Shown: positions 36,651 to 48,256 of the stretch, piece by piece
Position numbering within the stretch: the stretch's first letter is position 1
Layout of the letters: the number at the start of each line of letters is the position of its first letter
Source: Castor canadensis
Lineage: Eukaryota; Chordata; Mammalia; Rodentia; Castoridae
Length of the DNA stretch: 64,000 bases
Assembly (NCBI RefSeq): GCF_047511655.1
Contig: NC_133391.1
Coordinates: 133,022,906 to 133,086,905, forward strand
Direction of reading: 5' to 3'
The notes under the pieces: model-generated
Seen by the model: the letters and a program-made list of their open reading frames with translations, nothing else
The model's database searches: none
Told to the model about the DNA's origin: nothing
Program-made: the position numbers and the translations under genes

Positions 36651-37637
36651 TGGTTTCAAGAGCTGGGCTATGACTGCCATAAATCTTATCTCTTTGGCAG
36701 ATGTGTTTCAACAGAGGCCCCCATTAGTTTCTCAGGGTATGTGGAATACTGCCAAACCCAAGACTAGAAGGTAAAGGGGACCAAATAGGTTGGTGTGGAG
36801 TTGTGGGATTACAGTTGGCTCACACTCCATTCAATCCCCAGTGGCTTCTGTTATTTCTGGAAGCCTCTACCTCATTCCCACTAAGAAACACTCATGTTCT
36901 GCAGCCCAACCCAGTCTGCCCAGTAATCTGGCCCTCACTTTGCTTCTCTTGGTGGAAAGAGAAAGGGAACACAGTGATGCCCATTTCAACTTGCTACTCT
37001 CTGAAAATACTTCTGAAAAACAGCTGGTTACATTTATGTGTTGATTATGTATTAAGTTTTAATATGTGCTAGACCTTGCACTAAGCACAAGCAAAAATGT
37101 CACAGCTGGTGCTAAAGCAGGAGAACTTTCAGATGCTCCCCAAAACCAAACAACTGAAAACTAAGTCTCACATACTGAAAATCTGATGGTAAATGTCTCC
37201 ACTTGTTCCTTGGAAATGTTTGCCTTCATTGCATTTAAGTCAAACTTATCTGGTAAAGATGGTTTATTGGGAAAACACAATTAATATGATATAATTGGCT
37301 TGACCATGAAACTCCTCCTGAGGGTTTGGAACCTGCTTAGTACTTTTCCTACTGGAACTTTGCCTATTCAGAGATTACTCCTTTGTATTTGGTTACAAGT
37401 AATCATTTATGAGCAAAATTGATCATAAAATACCAGTGCGTGTTACCTGGGCTTATTATCTTGGCTGGCATAATGCTGAGTTTAAGAAAAAAAAATCACC
37501 ATAACATTTTAAATGTACAGGGTACACTGGGTTGAAAAGCTCTTTGATTAAGTTATTAATCTGTGCAGTTTCAGAAGACTACCTGCTATATTCCTTGGGT
37601 CCAGAGATGGATCTAATGTAGCATGATCTTGCATTTT

Positions 37638-37720
37638 GAGGGCAGAGTTGAAGTTTTGAACTCAGGGCCTTATGCTTGCTAGGTGAGCATTCTGCCACTT
37701 GAACCATACCACCAATCTTT
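37638..37720 (-). mobile_element. ID-like half of a composite SINE
   Basis: GAAGTTTTGAACTCAGGGCC, TTATGCTTGCTAGGTGAGCA, TTCTGCCACTTGAACCATAC is the reverse tRNA-derived block alone. Confidence 0.7.
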
Positions 37721-38404
37721 GAGCTTGCATTTTTGGAATTGTAAAAGCTTGCCCTGTCTCACTCTTTGAGTTGACAAGTGATGCACAGACAGAGCAAGGT
37801 TAGAGAAGTCAGACTCCAGCACAAAGCAAGCTGACTAAGTGGATCTCATGAACCAGTACAACATCTTTGGTTTTACCTTAATGTATTAGTTTTTTTCTGA
37901 GATGAGGATTAAAATTGGCTTCTTGGTTAATTATGCTCTTATTTCCTAGCTCTTTGTGGTCATTGCTGTTTTATAACTGGAAAGTTGGGAAAAATAAGAA
38001 TACAACTAGATAAAAGTCCCATAGGGATTGTGGTAGGACAAATGGGTCTTGCTGGGTCTTGGAAAGAATTAATGGGTTCCCCCAAATGAGTTGTTAGGTA
38101 TAGTACATTGAGATAGTTCCACCATTGATGAACCTGTTGATCCTATTTTCTGCTCTCTTTTGTGTATTGTATTTGGTTTACTGTTATGGATTTGATACCC
38201 TCAGTGTACATATTCTCTCTGTGTAGGTGTCATTTACCAAAGTATCAATTTGGTTTCCTTTCGTCTTCCATAGTGGAAAGTATTCATGGTTTTAGATGCT
38301 CTTCATGTGGACAAAATCCACTCCATGCCTTCTGGGTCATTGTTTGTCACCTGTTTATATTTGATTTTGAAATCCTTGTTCTAGTCTTTGGAACCCATTC
38401 ATTG

Positions 38405-38625
38405 CAGGGCTAGAATCCTGGCTTCACTATCTGCTAACTGTGGGATGTTGGATGAATTACTTAACCTTTCTAGGACTCAGTTCTCTCATCTCTGAAACAG
38501 ACAGACAAATGATACCTACCTCTTGATGCTGTTTTGAAAGTTAAATGTGGTAGTCTATATAAAGTAAGCATAGTATCTGGCATGTAGTAAGAACTCTATA
38601 AAGTTTAGCTATTATTAGTAACCAC
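38405..38625 (-). mobile_element. MIR, nearly full length
   Basis: The reverse MIR order is well preserved: TCCTGGCTTCACTATCTGCT, GAATTACTTAACCTTTCTAG, CAGTTCTCTCATCTCTGAAA, GATACCTACCTCTTGATGC and CATAGTATCTGGCATGTAGT. Confidence 0.75.
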
Positions 38626-38769
38626 TATTCCAGTTACCTACTCTCTCCTCAGAAAGTGGTATTTAACAAAATTTTCACAAGAAATCTTTTCCAGGGTCAG
38701 CCTAAATTGGGAACCAGGCCACTGGACCCACTGGCCATGGAAGCATGATTGTGTGTTGTAATAAGCAAT

Positions 38770-38972
38770 AGAGTGTGTGGCTTTGACATTAGACTGATGT
38801 CAATCTCTGATATTATGGGGACCTTTAAGTTTTTCTGATTCAGTTTCCTCATTCAAAAAATGGGCATGATAACAGTAGTTGCTTCATAATATTGTGGCAA
38901 GGAGCAAGTGAATTAGTACTTTAAAATCCTTAAGAGCAGTGCCTGACACATACTGTGTACTTAATAAATGCC
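38770..38972 (-). mobile_element. MIR, second adjacent copy
   Basis: GATTCAGTTTCCTCATTCAA, ATGGGCATGATAACAGTAGT, GAGCAGTGCCTGACACATAC, TTAATAAATG match the reverse MIR consensus. It lies about 150 bp from the previous MIR in the same orientation. Confidence 0.7.
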
Positions 38973-40588
38973 ACCCACATCTGAAAGTAGTAAATCAGAG
39001 TGTTCCACCTGCTAAGTACGTTTTTGCTTCTGGGGAGATGAATACAGAGCGTTTCAAATTGGATTGTGGTGGAAAATTTGAGAAATTTGGAAGCAAAAAC
39101 TCTTGCCTTTATTTCCCACTCCCCCAGTTCCCTGTACTCTGCTTCTGCTCCCTCTGTTCCCCTAAAATTGCACTTGCAAAGGCTGATCATCAAGTCAGAT
39201 CCAGTGGCCTTTATGCTTCATTTTCTAGAGGGCATAAGAATTTCAGAAGTCAACTAGCTTAACACATCAATTCTCATCAGAGGAAGCTGAGTCCTGTGGA
39301 TGTCCTGCAGCTATTTTGTGACAGATCAAGACTTATCCACTTTACTGGGGTATTTATTTACCAAATCACAGTGGGTTTATTTTATTTCTATTTTGACAAG
39401 TGGCATGGGAGGCTTAGAATTTAACACATGGCTGGTGAAAAAACTCCCTTCTCTTCTCTTTCATCTTGTTCTCTCTGTCCCCCAAGCCTTGCACAACAAG
39501 ATCCTGGTCTTGTCAATATTTTAAGAGGGCTATTCTTTTCTCTCCAGTGGGACATATGCCTGGTGACCCTCCATAGCATAAAAACCTTGTTTCCTGATGG
39601 GTGATATTTTCCCTGCACTGTGACTTGCTTGTTTGGGGCTGTGTTCCTCTTTCCCTGCTGGTTTACTTATTTCCTTGGGCTGACTGCCTTCTTTGGCAGT
39701 TTTTAGTAAGGACTCTGATAGATGCCAAGAGGTGAGGAAAGGCCCTGAATGGACTTGATCCATTGGACGAGCAGCCTCAGTGATGAATGAGCCTTCTCCT
39801 CAGGGGATCTTGGGTCAGGAGAAGTCCAACTGATAAGTTTTTCCAGAGCTGAGTAACCCAGAAACAATGCCAATAGGACCTTACCTCTTGTGTGGCTTTT
39901 TTGGTATTGATTTTAAAGAAAATTCTTAGCTGTAGTCCCACATCTTCCTAGAAACACAGCTACATCCATGATAGACTTAGACATATGTGACATGAATTGT
40001 TTTAGAAATAACATTTAACGAGACGGGCAGGAGGAAGGAAGAGAAGAGCTTTCAAAAATTCCTCTCAAGATATTTTCTTTCTTTTAAGTATCAAACTAGC
40101 ACAATATAACCCTTTCTTCTTCCAAATGATCTCATAGCTATTTATTGAGGGGAAATACCAAATGTTTATTATTATTATTATATATATATTTTTTCTTTGC
40201 AGAAGCTTCATCGGTCTTGATGATTCACGTCAATATCATTTTCTTCCTGACTACAGAGATTGCGAGACAGAGCTACACCCAAAGTGATCTGCCCGTGTCA
40301 GAACAATTCCTGTTCTGAAGGGAGGTATGCGACCTTCTTTATTTCTTCTTCACAGATGTCCTTGAGCCCTTGAGACGGATGTGAGTGAATTTTCAGCCCT
40401 CATGCAAAACAACCCTCTAAACATAACAGATGACATCAGCTTGGGCTTTTCAATTCCTGGAGGGCAGCAGTGTGTTAATCCAGGCTTCATCCTGGATTTC
40501 ATAAACTAAAACAAGAGATGCTGGCAGAAGGACAGCGCTGCTGCTGGCTTGAGGAAATTGATGACGGTAGCATGCGGGCAACCCAGTG
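38973..40588. other. ESM1: ESM1 5' flank
   Basis: No other gene recognised. The last few hundred bases should contain the ESM1 promoter. GGAA-core ETS-type motifs are visible near 40030-40045 (GGAGGAAGGAAG). No CpG island is apparent. An ATT/TA-rich run lies at 40168-40192. Confidence 0.4.
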
Positions 40589-40595
40589 TATAAAA
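40589..40595 (+). promoter_or_regulatory. ESM1: ESM1 TATA box
   Basis: TATAAAA lies about 105 bp before the ESM1 start codon and predicts transcription starting near 40615-40625. This excludes the ATG at 40586, which lies upstream of the TATA box. Farther upstream, TGACATCA at 40431-40438 resembles a CRE/AP-1 site and TAAACA at 40418-40423 a forkhead site. Both are inference only. Confidence 0.75.
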
Positions 40596-40696
40596 CTCAC
40601 AAACGTGTAGGCAGAGGCTCAGCTACCACTTTGGACAGCTGCTTCTCACCAGCAAGGACCATGAAGCAGGGAGCCGAGCTGAGCCAGCTGGGAAAC

Positions 40697-40997
40697 ATGA
40701 AGAGCCTCCTGCTATTGACCATGCTCCTTGTACTTGTGCACCTGGCCATGGCTTGGAGTGCCAAGTATGCTGTGGATTGCCCAGAACACTGTGACACTAG
40801 CGAGTGCAGAAGCAGCCTGCACTGCAAGAGGACAGTGCTGGACGACTGTGGCTGTTGCCAGGTGTGCGCTGCAGGGCCGGGAGAAACCTGCTACCGCACT
40901 GTCTCAGGCATGGATGGCGTGAAGTGTGGCCCAGGGCTGAGGTGTCAGTTTAACAATGAGGAGGATGATTTTGGTGACGAAATTGGTATCTGCAAAG
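40697..40997 (+). CDS. ESM1: ESM1 exon 1 (signal peptide, IGFBP-like domain)
   Basis: One hundred codons plus one base run from MKSLLLL to GICK, ending at a GTAAAG donor at 40998. The exon holds the signal peptide and most of the cysteine-rich domain, including CKRTVLDDCGCC and GETCYRTVSGMDG. Reading on into the intron gives only two more codons before a stop. An upstream in-frame ATG at 40661 would add 12 residues. Confidence 0.95.
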
Positions 40998-43900
40998 GTA
41001 AAGAGTGATCCCTTGCTTCTCCTCTGTCCAGGGCTCTCTGAGGGCTTTTAGCCAGCTTGGGAAGTGAGGTGGCCTTGCTCCTCAGGACTGCAAGGGAAAT
41101 GCAGCCCTACACAGGTGTTGTCCTAAGTGGAGAGAGGAGAATTACACTGCCATCAGCCAGGGAAACCAGTGTGCAAAAGGCGTACGAAGAAATGAAGCGT
41201 TCCATTCATTATTTTAGGAGAGTTAAGAAAGAAAGTTGCAATGGAAGATTTTGTTGCCTCCTTTTCTAGAAAACTTTAGAACTTTGGCAGGTAATTTGTT
41301 GTGAATGGTTTATTTGCTCTTTCTTCTGCAAGGCAGTGATTACAGAGGTCCCTATAAGATAACCCCTTGGAGTGCTTTCTAGCCCCTGGATTTAGTGAGT
41401 CTTTGATCTTGAAAGGGTCCACAGGACAAGGGCCTCTCTCAAGATCAAATCTTTCTGATTTATGGAGTAGGGTAGGCTTAAGTCATGCAGTAAAGTAACT
41501 CACATTCGTGCAGGAGGGTCCCAGAACTATAAAACAAATCTCATTCCAATTTATAAAGGTTTTGGTTATCTAGAAAAATTGCAGATGGTGTAAGACCAAA
41601 ATAACAGTAAAGAAAAATAAAACTTGGAAGTCTGTAAAGAATAAGCTTAGATGTTTAATAGACTTAAAGACAAATTTCATCAGATTGAAATTGTACCTAA
41701 ATGATGCCTTTAGGTACTTGTAGAATTTATTTTAAACTTAGTGACTATAGTTTAAAATGTTTAACATTTTAAAAATGTTTAGAATCAAAAGAACGGTGAT
41801 TAAAGAGATTCTATGTACAGGCACATAACGATCTCATCATTAAGAGCTGTTATTAAGATGTAAAGCATGCTAACTCCAATTAGTTGTATAATACAAAGAA
41901 GCCATCAAAATTATAAAAAACAGGTTGGGGAATTTCTAAATAATTCTTATATTTTATGTGTTTAATACATTCACATTCTTTTGTGAATGATAATCACCCA
42001 GTATTGAGCTAATCTTATTACTTCTCTTTCCTTTTAGAAAGTAAATTCTAAATTAATCATCTTTTAATCTATAAAACCTATGAAGGATTAAGAAGTAAAT
42101 TATTCAAGTATTATGAGAATTTTATTTTTTGCTTATTTTCACTTGTAACAAATAAGAGGTGGAATATTGAGGAAAGTTTTCTTTGATGAACATATACATG
42201 TATTTCTTTCATCTGAACAGGATCTGAATTTTCTGTAAATTACAGGACTTATCAGCCAAGAAAACAGAACCTCGCATAAGGAAATCAGGGAGGAAGTGGT
42301 TAGCACAATCGTGTTATGATACAGCAAGTATATGCAGTGGATTGCTTTTTCTCTTGGCATAAAAATGCCTTTATAAATGTACATTACATGGGAGCCAAGA
42401 ATCAAGCTGCGAGGCAGCTGGAGTTAACATTCTAGTATTCTACTGAATGATCAATGTTCATGAGACATAGTTTTTAAAATATATTTTGGATTTCTTTTTT
42501 TGGCATCCTTCAGACCACTGACGAATCTAGTTTTGAACATTTTTCTCTGCTGGAAATGATGAGACTGTGTGATCCTTAGCAACTCTAGGTAGAGAGCTCC
42601 TTTTTGCTGTTATAAGCAAACTCCCTTCTTCAGCTGTTTTATTGAACACCTACAGGAAAACTGTATACTTCAGATGCATATCGCTTGTTTTCTAAACACT
42701 CAGATATTTTCATTGTGTTGCCCAGAGAACAATCAGCCAGCCAGCACTGGCTCTTTGGCCCAGCACTCTTTGCTATGAAGGGGATTCATTAGAAGGGTAT
42801 TGGGAATTTGTCAAAAGTTTCCTTTCCCAATACTACTGCAGACGTATGCAAATCCCGATCTCATGTGCTTTTCTGCTAGAGGCTTTTTTCAGGATTATTT
42901 GTAACAACTCTTTTCCCTGAAGAGAGGACAGTGTACAAAACCAGAGTCCCCTGTTATCTGAAGAATGGTCAGAAAAGCAGTCCTAAATCTTAAAAAAGCA
43001 TTATTTCATTCATATCTCTCTTAATCATTCAGTGCAGTATTGGGTTGCTAGACTCAGGTGCCTCACAGCTTATTCTTTTACCCATATGTGATTGTACATG
43101 TTTTCATGCCAAAAGAATAAATATTCAACATCGATTCTTCTGAATTTTAAAGCCTGTTTAATCTATAAAGAGCTGTTTATATCGTAAACCTACACCTTTT
43201 ACTAAATGACTTTGTCTTCTTTATCTCAATAGGGTATGGTTTAGTTTAAGTATAAACTAAAAGCTTCTAAAAGCTTCCAGAAGGTCTTGGTAGGTCTATA
43301 AGCCCTTGGGTATATAAACTCTGTGCTTTTTTGTTTATTTAGAATCTTAGCTCTGTAGAGAGTTTTACTAGTGAGCTAGTGAACTTCAGTGGGGGAGTTA
43401 AGTTTACTGCTAAGTGGGGGATTTAGGTAAGTTTACTGCTAAGGTTTTTTTTGTTTGTTTGGTTTTTGGTTTTTTTTTCTTTCTTTCTTTTGGTGCTAAA
43501 GTTTGAACCCAGGGCCTTGCCTATGCTAGGCAAGGATTTTACGGCTTGAGCCACACACCCAGCCCATTTATATTCAGTCTCACTGATTTTATCCAAGCTG
43601 GACTTAAGTTGGCAATCCTCCTGCCTCCACCTCCCAAGCAGCTGGGACTGCAGGCATGTACCACCATGCCCAGTTTGTATCACTGTCTTGACTGATAAGG
43701 AACTTCTGAATGGTTGTTGCAGATTGAGGGTTGATCATTTCATGGTGAGCTGGGATGGCAGGTCTCTTAGCCCTGGTTAGTTTTAAGCTCTTTGCATACC
43801 TTTAAAATAGTGGTCTGTGAATATGGTGGATTCAAAGATAGTGTTGTATCTTTGAGGTGTAGACGTCTATTCAGTTTTCCATCTTCCATCTTCACTGAAC

Positions 43901-46900
43901 TGTTATGGAGTAACCCAGAGAATCTGTATTATCATCTAAGCAGAAAATGAACAGAATTAAAAGTAGTCCAAGGAGATTAGCTATATGTAGCTGTCTTCAG
44001 CTAAACTTTACATCATAATACCAAGCTTGAGATGTCCAGTGTCTGGTCTTAATGTGTGATTTCACATTTATGACTCATACTTTCAACTTTCAAAATCTGA
44101 TTTTCTTTTTTCTTTTGGCGGCATTGAAGTTTAAACTTAGGCCCTTGCACTTGCTAGGCCTACCACTTGGGTCACACCTCCAGACCTTGTTTTGCTTCCA
44201 GATAGGGTCTTGCATTTTTTTTTCTCAAGACAGCCTTGGACTATGATCTCTTACCTATGCCCCTGGCATAGTTTGGAATCCAGGTGTGAGCCACTACTCC
44301 TGGTCAAAGCCTGGGTTTTGAGAAATGGGTTCCATTGTACATTCAAGATCCATGAGATTGGTTCAAATCCTAAGATGATCGCTTGGGGCTGTGAGGACAG
44401 AAGCCTTTGCACAACAAGAAGTTCCTTCTCTAAACCTTTGCTCTGCCCTCAGACTGCCCCTACGGTACCTTCGGGCTGGAATGCAAGGAGACCTGCAACT
44501 GCCAGGCAGGCATATGTGACAGGATGACAGGCAAATGTCTGACATTTCCCTTCTTCCAATATTCAACAGCCAAGCCTTCCAGCAGGAGCTCTGTCTCTCC
44601 CACAGGTAAGAGTTGATTGTAGTATAACAAAGTTGTCTCATTTTCAGTTTGGGTAACTTAAAAATATCCGTGAGTAGAAGAAGATGTCAATTTGGATGAT
44701 CTTGTTTCCTTTATTTTCCTTGAGAGAAAGGTAGGTGGAATTTTAGTCTGGTTTTCCAAAAAGATCCTATTGGTAATTTTGAGGATTATATACTATAATT
44801 TCTCATAAAGTATACCCACTTCATATGGAGAATGCATGATTGATTACCAAAACCAAATCTGTAATAAGAACCAAGTCACTGAAATTTACAAAGTTCTTTA
44901 AATTCTTCAGTTATCTGTTTTATATGCTTATTAGACAAAACTATTTCTCTCCTGACTCTACCCAGAAAAAGTATGGTGAGGAATTTATTAGAGAAGGTTA
45001 AAGAGACATGATAAAAAATGTAGAGCATGTCTTTCTTTTAACCAAATGGAAACATTTAAACAGAATAATTCCAAGTGTGCATTTTTATGGATTTTTGAGA
45101 AGATAAGAAATAGTACTTGTGATTGAATCTTAGGAAATGAATGAAATTGCAGTAATGCTTACACATTGCCTGTAGATCTATATGCATTTCTTACAAGATT
45201 ATGAGAATGTGAGGAATACACAACTTAAAATATAGTGCTCTGCACATATTTGGTTATATTTTGATAAATGGCCAAGTCTGTAGGGCTCTATTAAATTAAT
45301 AGTAGCTCATTTAAAGGTTTCAACATAAGTAAGTAAATAAATAAATGACATGCATCACTAAAGATTGCACTAGCAACAATCTTTTAAATACCCTGGGTCA
45401 AAAAAGGGAGAAAACCTATTGTTTTGTCTATAAATTTCTAATAAACATCTCAATAATAAATTTTGGTATACAAATATTTTTGTGTAGTCTCCAGTGTCAT
45501 GTCCATCCAAGCAATATAGCATCTTTCCAAGGCATCTATATAATAGCCAAGACATTTGCATATTGCATGCAAATCAGAGAGGGTTACAGGCTCAAGGGAA
45601 AGAGACTGCACTTCCAATGCACGAAGTAGTGACCATAATTAATAAAAATGTACTATATAGTTCAAAATTGCTTAAAGAGTAGATTTAAAATATTTTCACC
45701 ATTAAAAATGGTGAGTATGTGAAGTGATGCATATGTTAGTTTGACTTAATCATTGCACAATGCACATATGTATCAAAGCATCACATTATACCCCAATATA
45801 CCCAATTATTATAGCATGTTCTAAAATTAAGTAATTTTAGATGTAACTTCCCCCCAAATCATCATTTAGCCCCAAATCATTTTAGATGTAACTTCCCCCC
45901 AAATCATCATTTAGCCACAGTAACTGCTAAGTATTATCAATAATCTACACACCTTCCCCCAGATATAAATAGTCATCCAAATCCATTTTATTTTTTTTTT
46001 GGTACTGGAGCTTGAACTTAGGTCCTTCACCTTGAACCAATCCACCAGCCCTATTTTTGTGATGGGTTTTTCGACATAGGGTGTCACAAACTATTTGCCC
46101 TGGTTGGCTTTGAACTGTGATCTTCCTGATCTCTGCCTCCTGAGTAGCTAGGTTTATTTAGGTTTTATTTTTGATCATTTGCACTTCAAATTAATTAAAA
46201 TGTGAAATACTGAGCAAATGTGCTTATTTTTCCAGCATTAACTCTTTCAAATGTTGGTATTTCAAATGAATTAGCAGGTGAAGTATGACTATACTCTTAA
46301 ACATTAACTCAAAATAAAACCTTTTTCAACCTATTAGGTGAATATTTTTTGTGAGTATTTCATCTGGAAATCAAGACATAATTAACATTTTAAATACTTA
46401 TGTCTTGTGCCTGTAGTCTTTGAAAGTCAAAGCATTATTCTTTAAGATTTGAATTCATTTTGAAGTAAAATTCACATAACATAAACGTAAGCATGCTAAA
46501 GTAAACAGTTCCAAAGCATTAGAACAGTCACAACGTGTGCAACCTCACCATCTAGATCCATACCACTTTCACCAACCCTCACTGAAAGTCCAGAATCAGC
46601 TGTGAGCCTCTTCTTCACATTCCCCAAGCACCTGGAAACCACAGATCTGCTTTCTAAAATCTAGAATTATTTTTGAAGGATTAGGTAACTTATTGAACAG
46701 ATTTGAGAGTTAATGTCTCACTGTACCTCGGTGCCTCAAATAGTTTCAGCTTCTTTTGTCTTATTTTGCTTCCTTAAAATCACAGGCTAAAGAGCACTTT
46801 GGAGGTACAACATTTTGCATCCATCTTCTCTCTTTTACGTTTGTCCTTAAATCGTTCTCCCCAAGAGGTGTTTGAATTTGTTGTGACTCTTTGTTGGGGT

Positions 46901-48192
46901 TTGGGATGGAATGTCTGAGAGGCAGTGAGAGTTCCTTTGGAATAACCAGTGCTCAATGACAGAAATTCTCCGTGTCTTACCTGCATCCCTCCTGTACAAC
47001 AGCAGGGTGACCCTTCGGCCTCTTCTCTACAGGACTATGGTGTAGTCTTTTCCACTCAAACCTGTCACCCCCTCTAATCTGCTTGGAGACCATGCAAATA
47101 TCTTGGAAAGGTACTATATTGCTAGGTGGACATGACAGGATAGAAAATATTTCTATACCAAAATTTGGTATTGAAATTTTTATTAAAAATATATAGGCAA
47201 AACAGTTGTTTTTTCCCTTTCCTGACCCAGAATATTTAAAAGATGATTACTAGTGTAATCTTGATAAACCTTAGGTTCAGGATGGAGAGAAGAATGTCCT
47301 AATGAAAAGTAGTGAGGCTGCTTGCTCAGCTGCCTAGTTCATTGGGCCAGAATTTACAGGAAGAAGCTTGGCTTCTCCATCCTGTCACAGGCTTCCTTCA
47401 CCTGCACAAACCTTTTCAGGTCACCCTTTGAGAATGGAGTAGGTGGCTCCAAGACTCACCATAGGGCATCTCAGAGGTCCTTTTCAAACCCTGACTGCAT
47501 GAGGAGGTCTTTTCCAACTATCTTTTTAATAGATTCAAGATGCTATGCTTCTTTATCAGTTAGCACCTCCAAGCTGAGGTAACACTTGCATGATTTCTCT
47601 TGTCTTTTTTTTTTTCCTCTGTTTGTCTTTTCCAACCTGTCTTTGGCTGAAATACTCCTGGGACCCTAGTGGTCCCATTTTAATTTTTTTTAATAGACAG
47701 TGTTCCCAGACTGGGAATTCACAAGGCATTTGTTTAGTGGGGTGAGTGAGGAGCAAGTTCTGGCATGTTTCATGAAATTACAGGCATTTGACTATCAGGC
47801 TGCATCCATACGAGAGCATTTCATCTCTGTGCATGACTGAGGCAAGCACATCTCACTACTCTTATAAGCAGGAAGCTTCATTTTAGAAAATTCTAAATAA
47901 CTTTTCTGTATGTAAAGCAAGAACTGTCTTTATAAAAGTTGTACCCTTTGGTTTGCCTTCTGGAGTCACATGGAAAAGTTAATCCTTCTATACCAGTTAG
48001 CACAAAAGTCTTACTTTGATACCTATTTTTACAGCATTTGCATATTCTGTAAGTCTCTATTAAGTGCCTACTCCTACTATGTTCCAGATGCTATTGTAGG
48101 TGGGGAATTTAACAGTGAATGAAAGAAAGTACCCGCCTTTTAGAGCTGGAATTCTAGTGGTAGAGTGAGATAACAATGAAAGAGAGAGAGAT

Positions 48193-48256
<64 letters not shown>

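Noticed and set aside
40586-40696. Longer ESM1 reading frame starting at 40586
   Set aside because: This ATG lies upstream of the TATA box at 40589, so it is not expected in the mRNA.
41057-41269. Possible extra ESM1 exon after exon 1
   Set aside because: The frame is open but lacks fitting splice signals and homology, and exon 1 joins exon 2 in frame without it.
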